Assembly (NCBI RefSeq): GCF_009936045.1
Contig: NZ_QWEQ01000029.1
Location: 1 to 37,487, forward strand
Source of the DNA: Emergencia sp. 1XD21-10
GTDB lineage: Bacteria; Bacillota; Clostridia; Peptostreptococcales; Anaerovoracaceae
DNA length: 37,487 nt
Reading direction: 5' to 3'
Below are positions 31,609-37,487 of the stretch, piece after piece (positions within the stretch are counted from its first letter, which is position 1; each line of letters begins with the position of its first letter). The notes below the pieces were generated by a model. The model saw nothing but the letters and a program-made list of their open reading frames with translations. It did no database searches and was not told the DNA's origin. The translations under genes and the position numbers were made by a program.

Positions 31609-32205
31609 ATGAGTGACAGAACTTTTTATTTGGTGCGCCATGGAGTTTCAATTTTACAGGAAAACGGTAGAGTCTGTCTGGGAAAAGGCAGCGACCCACC
31701 CTTAGCGCCTTCCGGATTTGAACAGGTTGAGAAACTGATGGAAACCTCCTTTTTTCGCAGAGTCAAAAGTGTAAAAGCAGTTTATTGCAGCCCGCTTCTA
31801 AGAAGCAAACAGACAGCTGTGGTATTAGCTGAAGGCACGCGAGAAATTCGAGTGGAAAGCGGGCTTTCTGAAATGGACATGGGGCTGTGGGAAGGTATGT
31901 ATTTCAAACAGATTGAAAAGGAATTTCCGTTGCAGTATGCACTGCGGGGCTTGCACCTGTCAGTGCCACCGCCAGCAGGGGAAACCTTTGCAGAGGCAGC
32001 AAGCCGGATGGAGGAAACCCTTTTTCGAATGATGGAGGCACATCCCAAGGAGAAAAAATTCTTAGTTGTGGTACATACCGGCATTGCCAGCGCCTTTTTA
32101 TGCCACATTGCTAATAAAGATTTTGACGAAAACAGAGGGTGCAGATTGACTCACTGTGGTCATGCAGTGGTAAAGTACAGGGATGGAGGCTTTGAGAAAA
32201 AATGA
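31609..32205 (+). CDS. Histidine phosphatase (phosphoglycerate-mutase/CobC-like) in a molybdenum operon
   Basis: The start ATG 31609 is preferred to the upstream GTG 31588 because of CGGAG at 31598-31602. The product has 198 residues. The RHG motif (FYLVRHGVS), the second arginine in CSPLLRSKQTA, the E of LSEMDMGLWEG and the late histidine in VVVHTGIA define an active histidine phosphatase. Its stop overlaps the moaA start (ATGA), so it is cotranscribed and coupled. A role in cofactor or nucleotide metabolism is suggested by context only; the substrate is unknown. Confidence 0.82.
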   Translation: MSDRTFYLVRHGVSILQENGRVCLGKGSDPPLAPSGFEQVEKLMETSFFRRVKSVKAVYCSPLLRSKQTAVVLAEGTREIRVESGLSEMDMGLWEGMYFKQIEKEFPLQYALRGLHLSVPPPAGETFAEAASRMEETLFRMMEAHPKEKKFLVVVHTGIASAFLCHIANKDFDENRGCRLTHCGHAVVKYRDGGFEKK

Positions 32206-33179
32206 AAGATCAATTTGAACGAAATATAGACTATCTGCGCCTTTCAGTGACAGATCGATGTAATTTGCGGTGCAGATACTGTATGCCGCCTGAAGGAATC
32301 GACCCATGTGCGCATGGAGAGATTTTATCCCTTGAGGAAATTCTTCGTTTGGCCGGCTTGTTTGCAAAATGCGGCGTTCGCAAAATAAAGCTGACAGGCG
32401 GAGAACCTTTGGTGCGAAAAGATATCTCCCACCTCGTCAGAGGCCTTAAGGGGATTTCTGAAATCCAAGAAGTAACTCTGACAACCAACGGTCTGTTACT
32501 CAAGGAGCAGCTGCCGGGCTTGTTAGATGCAGGAATTGACGGTATTAACATCAGTATAGATACGCTGAAGGAGGATTGCTATCGAACTCTCACAAGAGGA
32601 GGAGAATTAAAGCAGGTCATTGAGGCTCTGGACGCCTGTTGTAAACAAGAAAATCTTGCGGTCAAGGTCAATACAGTGACTTTGGAAGAATATAACCTGA
32701 ATGAAATTGCAGCGTTGGCAGCCCTGGCAAAGGACTATCCTATGGATGTGCGTTTTATTGAAATGATGCCTATGGGACCTGGAAAGGAGTTTGCAGGATA
32801 TACGCAAGAGACGGTGCTGAAAGTATTGGAGGAGGTTTACGGCACCCCGCAGCTGACACTTGAGCAGCGGGGTAACGGTCCAGCAGTTTATTACAAGCTG
32901 GGCGGATTCTGTGGAAGAATCGGCATGATTAGTCCAATGTCCCATAGTTTTTGTAAAGAATGTAATCGGATTCGTTTGACTGCCGGAGGCTTCTTAAAAC
33001 CCTGTTTGCATCATAGTATGGGCATTGATTTGCGAAAGCTTTTGCGGTCAAAGGCGACGGATACAGAGATTTTGTCGGCAATTACAGATGGAATTTTCAG
33101 CAAGCCCAGCCGGCATATGTTTTGCACATCAGATACAGGCAACAGTGAAACGCGCAGTATGTACCAGATAGGAGGATGA
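32202..33179 (+). CDS. moaA: GTP 3',8-cyclase MoaA
   Basis: The product has 325 residues. The radical-SAM cluster ligands are C20, C24 and C27 (CNLRCRYCMPP), followed by KLTGGEPLVR. The C-terminal second cluster motif reads CKECNRIRLTAGGFLKPC. The final residues lack the GG at the very end except for YQIGG, which fits the MoaA C-terminal GG requirement. It converts GTP to 3',8-cyclo-7,8-dihydro-GTP in the first step of molybdopterin synthesis. Confidence 0.95.
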   Translation: MKDQFERNIDYLRLSVTDRCNLRCRYCMPPEGIDPCAHGEILSLEEILRLAGLFAKCGVRKIKLTGGEPLVRKDISHLVRGLKGISEIQEVTLTTNGLLLKEQLPGLLDAGIDGINISIDTLKEDCYRTLTRGGELKQVIEALDACCKQENLAVKVNTVTLEEYNLNEIAALAALAKDYPMDVRFIEMMPMGPGKEFAGYTQETVLKVLEEVYGTPQLTLEQRGNGPAVYYKLGGFCGRIGMISPMSHSFCKECNRIRLTAGGFLKPCLHHSMGIDLRKLLRSKATDTEILSAITDGIFSKPSRHMFCTSDTGNSETRSMYQIGG

Positions 33180-33181
33180 CA

Positions 33182-33643
33182 ATGATAGGAATTGTAAAAG
33201 CAGTGTGTACCAGTGAAAAAAAGGGGACTGTAAAGAAAAACGTGGGAAAGGCAGTTTTTTTAGAAAACCATGGTCTTGTAGGCGATGCTCATGCAGGAAC
33301 GTGGCATAGGCAGGTTTCCCTTCTTTCCTGGGAAAAGATAGAGGCTTTTAAGGCGCTGGGAGTTTCAGTGGATGATGGGGATTTTGGTGAAAATTTGGTG
33401 GTAAGCGGCGTGGATTTTGCACGGCTTCCCCTTGGCAGTATATTTCAGATTGGAGATGCGAAACTGGTCCTTACGCAAATCGGAAAAGAATGTCATCACG
33501 GATGCGCCATTGCACAGGCTGTCGGCAAATGTATTATGCCGACAGAAGGCGTATTTGCAAAGGTAATCAAGGGTGGAAAAGTAAAAGTCGGAGATAGGCT
33601 GGAAGTGATAACGGAGGATGAACATGAAGCTGACACACTTTGA
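33182..33643 (+). CDS. MOSC-domain protein
   Basis: The start ATG 33182 has GGAGG (33171-33175) at the right distance; ATG 33176 is too close. The product has 153 residues and is a single MOSC domain (GLVGDAHAGTWHRQVSLLSWEKI, then DGDFGENLVVSGVDF) with the conserved Cys in IGKECHHGCAI. Stand-alone MOSC proteins are thought to act as sulfur or cofactor carriers for molybdenum enzymes. It is embedded between moaA and moaC. Confidence 0.88.
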   Translation: MIGIVKAVCTSEKKGTVKKNVGKAVFLENHGLVGDAHAGTWHRQVSLLSWEKIEAFKALGVSVDDGDFGENLVVSGVDFARLPLGSIFQIGDAKLVLTQIGKECHHGCAIAQAVGKCIMPTEGVFAKVIKGGKVKVGDRLEVITEDEHEADTL

Positions 33644-34115
33644 TGAAAAGGGAAATGCGCGGATGGTAGATGTGGCGGAAAAGGATGTAACAGAGCGGCG
33701 CGCTGTAGCAAGAGGCTGTATCAAGATGTCACAGCAGGCTTATGCTGCGGTGATAGAGGGGCGCGTTGCAAAGGGCGATGTGCTGACAGTTGCAACCACA
33801 GCGGGGATTATGGCGGCTAAAAAGACGTGGGAACTGATTCCGATGTGTCATCTGCTGCCATTAGCAGGCCTTTCTGTGGACTGGATGCTGGATGATATCC
33901 ATTGCATTATTACCTGTATCTGTACTGCAAAGTCCAGCGGAAAAACCGGCGTGGAAATGGAGGCACTAACGGGAGTCAGCGTGGCGCTGTTAACCGTCTA
34001 TGACATGTGTAAAGCCATGGATAAATTCATGGAGATCGGAGAAATTCACCTTGAAGAAAAAGAAGGAGGCAAAAGCGGTCATGTCATTTTCAGAGAAAAA
34101 GAATCACATCAGTAA
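33624..34115 (+). CDS. moaC: Cyclic pyranopterin monophosphate synthase MoaC
   Basis: The start ATG 33624 lies 6 bases after GGAGG; ATG 33618 overlaps that site. The product has 163 residues. Family motifs are KKTWELIPMCHLLPL, SSGKTGVEMEALTGVSVALLTVYDMCKAMDK. The usual CHPL is CHLL here. It converts the MoaA product to cyclic pyranopterin monophosphate. It overlaps the MOSC gene at its start and the next gene at its end. Confidence 0.93.
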   Translation: MKLTHFDEKGNARMVDVAEKDVTERRAVARGCIKMSQQAYAAVIEGRVAKGDVLTVATTAGIMAAKKTWELIPMCHLLPLAGLSVDWMLDDIHCIITCICTAKSSGKTGVEMEALTGVSVALLTVYDMCKAMDKFMEIGEIHLEEKEGGKSGHVIFREKESHQ

Positions 34116-34620
34116 TCAGACGTATAGAACGGCAGTAATGATCCTTAGCGATAAAGGCGCTAAAGGCGAGAGAAAAGATGAAAGCGGGCCTCTCATCATA
34201 AAGCTGCTGGAGGACGTTGAAGAAGACAGTTATCAGGTTGTTTGCAGTGTATTACTTCCCGATGAGCAGTCTGTAATCGAACAGACCCTGCGTAATCTCT
34301 GCGATGTAGAGAAGCTGGATTTAATTTTGACGACCGGAGGCACAGGTCTTTCACCTAGAGATGTAACACCGGAAGCAACCCTTGCAGTGGCAGAGCGAAA
34401 TGTGCCGGGAATTGCAGAGTATATGCGCGCTAAATCTTTTGAAATTACGCCAAAAGCGATGCTTTCTCGCGGAGTCGCAGTCCTCCGTGGAAAGACGCTG
34501 ATTATCAATCTGCCGGGAAGCCCTAAGGCGGTAAAAGAGCAGCTGGAATTTATTCTGCCGGCACTGCCTCACGGTCTTGATATTCTCCTTGGTAGAGATG
34601 GGGAATGTGGCGGTAGATGA
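34081..34620 (+). CDS. Molybdopterin adenylyltransferase MogA/MoaB family
   Basis: ATG 34081 is chosen because GGAGG lies at 34065-34069, 11 bases upstream; longer versions would overlap moaC further. The product has 179 residues. Motifs are AVMILSDKGAKGERKDESG, LILTTGGTGLSPRDVTPEAT and INLPGSPKAVKEQLEFILPALPHGLDIL. It adenylates molybdopterin before Mo insertion. It is the last gene of the operon; moaD, moaE and full-length moeA are not in the window. Confidence 0.92.
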   Translation: MSFSEKKNHISNQTYRTAVMILSDKGAKGERKDESGPLIIKLLEDVEEDSYQVVCSVLLPDEQSVIEQTLRNLCDVEKLDLILTTGGTGLSPRDVTPEATLAVAERNVPGIAEYMRAKSFEITPKAMLSRGVAVLRGKTLIINLPGSPKAVKEQLEFILPALPHGLDILLGRDGECGGR

Positions 34621-34644
34621 ATGTAATACCGTTATCCACATATA

Positions 34645-34672
34645 TTGAAAAAGTAAAAAATAATGGTATAAT
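34645..34672 (+). promoter_or_regulatory. Sigma-A-type promoter ahead of the MerR-like pseudogene
   Basis: TTGAAA (34645-34650) and a perfect TATAAT (34667-34672) are separated by 16 bases. Confidence 0.6.
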
Positions 34673-34739
34673 AACCTTGGGACGAATAACTAGAAAAGGA
34701 ACTGGCATAAAAATACAGTAGCAGACAAGGAGGCAGGTC

Positions 34740-35263
34740 ATGTATCTGACCGTAGGAGAAATTTCAAAAGCCCTCGGTATATCTACAGAAGCGAACTGCT
34801 TCTTCTTGGAAAATTTCAGATTGGCTCTATGCCGGCGGAGTTCAGAAGACCGGGATGTTTTGAAGAAGCAAGCCATATGGTGTGGTATTTGCAGGAGTGT
34901 TTTGATTTTGATAAAGAGGACTGGGGCAGTGTATCTATGTCTTTTTACTATGATTTAAATGAGGAAGCGCCAAAGCTCAAGAGATATCTTTCCGTTGCTG
35001 GCGTATAGAAGTTGAATCCATCCAATTTAAGTGAAAGTGCAATTTTGGAGCAGGAGGACTACTGATTGATTACAGAGATGCATTACAGCAGTCAGCCACT
35101 TGAAATGATTCAGCCTATGTTGAATTATGCGGCTGACCAGGGCATAAAACTGACGGGAATATTTTATGGTCGTGAAGATACCAATTATTATGTTGGTGGC
35201 GTACGGCGTGGGCTATACAAGATTTATGCGCCGATTCACAGACAAAGAAAAGGAAAAAAATAA
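34740..35263 (+). pseudogene. MerR-type regulator pseudogene (deletion/frameshift plus two in-frame stops)
   Basis: A good ribosome site (AAGGAGG, 34728-34734) precedes MYLTVGEISKALGISTE, a typical MerR helix-turn-helix start. Around 34790 the frame shifts and much of the expected coiled coil is missing. The other frame then reads GKFQIGSMPAEFRRPGCFEE and onward to YYDLNEEAPKLKRYLSVAGV, interrupted by TAG (35006-35008). It continues in the same frame to a TGA (35063-35065) and then to LITEMHYSSQPLEM through GVRRGLYKIYAPI to 35263. The order fits a MerR regulator with a C-terminal effector domain. The gene is dead. Confidence 0.7.
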
Positions 35264-35275
35264 AAAAGTTTGCAG

Positions 35276-35319
35276 AAAATCATTGACCTCGGGGTTACCC
35301 CGAGGTTTATGATTTTTTT
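35276..35319 (+). terminator. Strong rho-independent terminator
   Basis: CCTCGGGG (35287-35294) / CCCCGAGG (35298-35305) with a TTA loop is extended outside by AAAATCAT (35276-35283) / ATGATTTT (35309-35316) and followed by more T. It closes the pseudogene region just ahead of the M20 fragment. Confidence 0.88.
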
Positions 35320-35335
35320 GTGAGGAGGTGAAACA

Positions 35336-35863
35336 ATGGAAATATCAGCAGTGAAGTCTTATATTGCAGGGCAAAGAGAATTCATGATAAGGGATTTAGC
35401 CGGATTTGTCGCCATTCCCAGTACCACAGAGAATCGAAAGGAAGTGAGGAAAGCGCTTCGATATATTTTGAAGCTGGCTCGCGATATGGGACTTTCCGCA
35501 AAAAGTGCCCTTGATGAGCAGGTAGGCGTGATTGAGCTGGGCGATGGTGACGAAACAGTGGGGATTTTAGCGCATGTAGATGTCGTTCCGGCGGGGAATC
35601 TAGCAGCTTGGCAGACGCCTCCTTTTGTTCTCGTACAAAAGGAAAGCAAACTGTACGGAAGAGGCACTTTGGACGATAAAGGCGCAATTATTGCTTCTCT
35701 TTACGCAATGAAAGCGATGAAAGACAGTGGAATGCCAGTGCATAAAAAAATTCAACTGATTTTGGGTACGCAGGAGGAAGGGGAGTGGTCGGACATAGAT
35801 GCTTACGTGAAACAGTATCCTCTGGAGGTCATATCTGTCTGTATTCGGACACAGTTATCTTGA
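35336..35863 (+). pseudogene. Truncated M20-family (PepV-like) peptidase
   Basis: A frame of 175 residues starts at ATG 35336 behind GAGGAGG. It carries the metal ligands of PepV-type dipeptidases: H80 in LAHVDVVP, D113/D114 in GTLDDKG and E147/E148 in GTQEEGEW. Normal members have 450 residues or more; the lid domain and the remaining ligands are missing. Homology stops at about DAYVKQYP (near 35820), where the DNA joins the tail of a transporter gene in another frame. It is probably non-functional. Confidence 0.75.
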
Positions 35864-35982
35864 CTTCTGCTTCCACACAAATTACCAATGCAGAGTATTT
35901 CCGTACTTCGGGACCGCTTGTAGCACTTCCCTTTGCTATTGCGACAGTTGGATTTATCGCGCTGGGCTTTGTGATGGCATAA
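35818..35982 (+). pseudogene. 3' remnant of a membrane transporter (NhaC-like C-terminus)
   Basis: In the frame ending at 35982, the sequence from about SGGHICLYSDTVILTSAS to the stop reads like the last membrane segment of a secondary transporter: SDTVILTSAS resembles the NhaC antiporter motif, and a hydrophobic helix ends in GFIALGFVMA. No 5' portion exists nearby. It abuts the truncated peptidase, implying a deletion that removed the end of one gene and the start of the other. Confidence 0.45.
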
Positions 35983-36040
35983 CAGAAACAATGAGAACCG
36001 ATCACGTAAAACGCACGAAAACGTTTAATGATTTTCTGGA

Positions 36041-36276
36041 ACTGACAAAGCTGACAGCTTTATAGATTTTTGTCAGTTTTGTCTGTGTTTTTATCAAAAA
36101 ACCTGACAGGACTGACAATTATTTTTGATTCTGTCAGTACTGTCAGGTTTTCAGGCGTATTAAGACGGGGTCTTTACGATTTGCTGACAAAATCCTACAC
36201 GCTGCTATCATTTTGTCAGTATTGATGGCTAATGATACTTTTTATAGAACAGGTTGGCAACTATTGTCAGCCTGTT
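36041..36276. repeat. Array of ten CTGACA/TGTCAG motifs forming four hairpins
   Basis: CTGACA occurs at 36042, 36051, 36103, 36112 and 36184, and its complement TGTCAG at 36071, 36132, 36141, 36214 and 36265. They pair as hairpins: 36041-36049/36069-36077; 36098-36117/36132-36151 (20-base arms, one mismatch); 36184-36193/36210-36219 (perfect 10-base arms); and 36248-36260/36264-36276 (13 pairs, two G-U). There is no gene in the surrounding 340 bases (35983-36324). The array could be an operator cluster or a structured leader for lysO. Confidence 0.8.
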
Positions 36277-36292
36277 GTTTTTATATTATAAT
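36264..36292 (+). promoter_or_regulatory. Sigma-A-type promoter of lysO
   Basis: TTGTCA (36264-36269), which lies inside the last TGTCAG motif, is followed after 17 bases by a perfect TATAAT (36287-36292). A protein bound to the repeated motif would cover the -35 box. Confidence 0.6.
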
Positions 36293-36324
36293 GAACCATA
36301 GCATGTTAAAAAAGGAGATATGGC

Positions 36325-37344
36325 ATGGCGGATTTAGCACTATACCTGTCGATGGCGGTAATTGGTTATTTCTTTGGGAGCAAACTGCGCAATCACGAGA
36401 CTTTGATTCGATGGACTGGAAGACTGCAGACCTTTGCGATTATCATATTGATTTTTTCCATGGGCATGCGAATGGGTGCTAACCGAGAGGTGGTGGAGAA
36501 TCTCAATTCAATTGGACTCTATGCACTGATTATGTCGATTTCCATCATTTTGTTTTCCATCATAACCATGACGGCAGTTCGTAAACTGATGAGGATTGAC
36601 CGGTTTGGAAATCTTCAAAGTAAGGAAGACCGCGGCGGGATGGTGCAAGAAATGACGTCGGAAACGGAAATAAAAACCGAAGGAGACGCAGACGAAGAAT
36701 CTTCGGACAACAAGATGAACTTCATGACTGCTATCATCGTTCTTTGTGTGGCGGGCGGACTGCTCTTTGGACATTTTTGTATACCACATATTTTTTCGGA
36801 TATGGAAGTTTTTTCAAATCTAATTAACGTGATGATAAATGCAGGACTCTGCGTACTGCTGTTTTTTGTCGGCTTTGATATGGGCGTGGACGGTACAGCG
36901 ATGCAGCATTTTAGACAGGTGGGCGTGCGTGTATTTCTCTTTCCAGTGGCAGTGATGGCAGGAACCCTGATTGGGGCGGTGGTCTGTGTGCCGATTCTTT
37001 CCGAAATCTCGCTGCAGGAAGCCCTTGCAGTGGGCGGCGGTTTTGGCTGGTATACCTTTGCACCGGGACTGATTATGGAAGCAGGACTTGTGACCGCAAG
37101 TGCTATTTGCTTTATGCACAACGTTATGCGGGAGTTTATATCAATTTTGATTGTACCGCTGGTGGCAAAAAAGATAGGATATCTGGAGGCAATGGCGGTG
37201 CCGGCATGTTCGTCTATGGATGTTTGCCTGCCGATTATCGAACGTTCCACGAGAAGCGACATTGCCATATATTCTTTTATCAGCGGGGTTGTGCAAAGCG
37301 CAGCAGTGCCGATTGTAGTGCCGCTGATTTTGAGACTAGGCTGA
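36325..37344 (+). CDS. lysO: LysO-family lysine exporter
   Basis: The product has 339 residues, starting at ATG 36325 behind AAGGAG. About eight membrane helices are visible, split by a hydrophilic, acidic loop (~100-130). The second half has the family pattern GLCVLLFFVGFDMGVDG, LAVGGGFGWYTFAPGLIMEAG and SSMDVCLPIIERSTRSD. LysO (YbjE) of E. coli exports lysine and its toxic analogue thialysine. The central loop is longer than I expect for the family. It is preceded by the CTGACA array and a promoter. No clear terminator is visible in the 140 bases after it. Confidence 0.9.
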   Translation: MADLALYLSMAVIGYFFGSKLRNHETLIRWTGRLQTFAIIILIFSMGMRMGANREVVENLNSIGLYALIMSISIILFSIITMTAVRKLMRIDRFGNLQSKEDRGGMVQEMTSETEIKTEGDADEESSDNKMNFMTAIIVLCVAGGLLFGHFCIPHIFSDMEVFSNLINVMINAGLCVLLFFVGFDMGVDGTAMQHFRQVGVRVFLFPVAVMAGTLIGAVVCVPILSEISLQEALAVGGGFGWYTFAPGLIMEAGLVTASAICFMHNVMREFISILIVPLVAKKIGYLEAMAVPACSSMDVCLPIIERSTRSDIAIYSFISGVVQSAAVPIVVPLILRLG

Positions 37345-37487
37345 AGGAAAGGGACCAGCACAGGCAGAATGTTTGTACTCGGGCAAAAAATGTAAAAAAA
37401 GATTTTTAATTTTTGTAGGTTTACAATAGATGTGTTACAACTGAATAAAAAAATTGCAAGATCTCATTTTTGTGTTAAAGTTAAGTT

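Noticed and set aside
34703-34720. Sigma-54-like TGGCAT upstream of the MerR pseudogene
   Set aside because: No GC occurs 12 bases after the GG, so the -12 element is missing.
35063-35065. In-frame TGA as a selenocysteine codon
   Set aside because: The same frame also has a TAG 57 bases earlier and an upstream frameshift, and no stem-loop of SECIS type is evident after the TGA. It is gene decay.
36041-36324. Lysine riboswitch ahead of lysO
   Set aside because: The region does not contain the purine-rich conserved blocks expected for the lysine riboswitch; it is made of repeated CTGACA/TGTCAG hairpins, and the promoter lies at its downstream end so most of it is not transcribed with lysO.

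Overview
The window looks like the chromosome of a low-to-mid GC anaerobic Firmicute, most likely class Clostridia. The evidence is the strong AAGGAGG ribosome sites, frequent GTG/TTG starts, a sortase-anchored surface protein, a sigma-54 enhancer-binding protein of clostridial type and the molybdenum-hydroxylase gene content. Family-level placement is not possible by reading alone. No rRNA, tRNA or CRISPR array was seen.

Layout. (1) 1-4184 is the mobilisation end of an integrative/conjugative element: an open 5' gene, a structured non-coding segment, two small relaxosome-type proteins and a MobL/MOBP relaxase carrying a Sel1-repeat tail. (2) 4232-5560 is an intact-looking IS30-family insertion sequence. 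(3) 5560-10280 is a large LPXTG-type surface protein with 21 tandem Ca-binding-like 12-residue repeats. Its nearest promoter has a run of nine G in the -35/-10 spacer, which suggests phase variation. (4) 10476-25891 is a catabolic island. A sigma-54 activator reads leftward. Rightward, three sigma-54 promoters drive (a) a GPH-type transporter, an amidohydrolase and a TldD/TldE-like pair, (b) a first molybdenum-hydroxylase large subunit, and (c) a 2Fe-2S subunit, a second large subunit and an unusual FAD subunit with a GltD-like NAD(P)H/FeS module inserted in it. All three promoters carry an upstream palindrome of the form GTTTCA-N4-TGAAAC. (5) 25944-34620 is one long molybdenum operon: ModE-like operator, modABC, a MoeA-like protein, a cytidylyltransferase fused to a ModE-type DNA-binding domain, XdhC, a histidine phosphatase, MoaA, a MOSC protein, MoaC and MogA/MoaB. 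(6) 34645-35982 is decayed DNA: a MerR-type pseudogene with a frameshift/deletion and two stops, and a truncated M20 peptidase joined to the tail of a membrane transporter. (7) 36041-36292 holds an array of ten CTGACA/TGTCAG motifs folded as hairpins, followed by a lysO-like lysine exporter gene (36325-37344).

How it works together (inference). A substrate imported by the GPH transporter is hydroxylated by one or both molybdenum hydroxylases. Electrons would leave through the 2Fe-2S subunit and the composite FAD/GltD-like subunit to NAD(P). The amidohydrolase and the TldD/E pair would hydrolyse amide bonds. The activator at 10476-12269 probably senses the substrate and switches on all three promoters. 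The downstream operon supplies molybdate and the cofactor, under a ModE-type regulator that is itself fused to a cofactor-maturation enzyme. The substrate cannot be read from the sequence.
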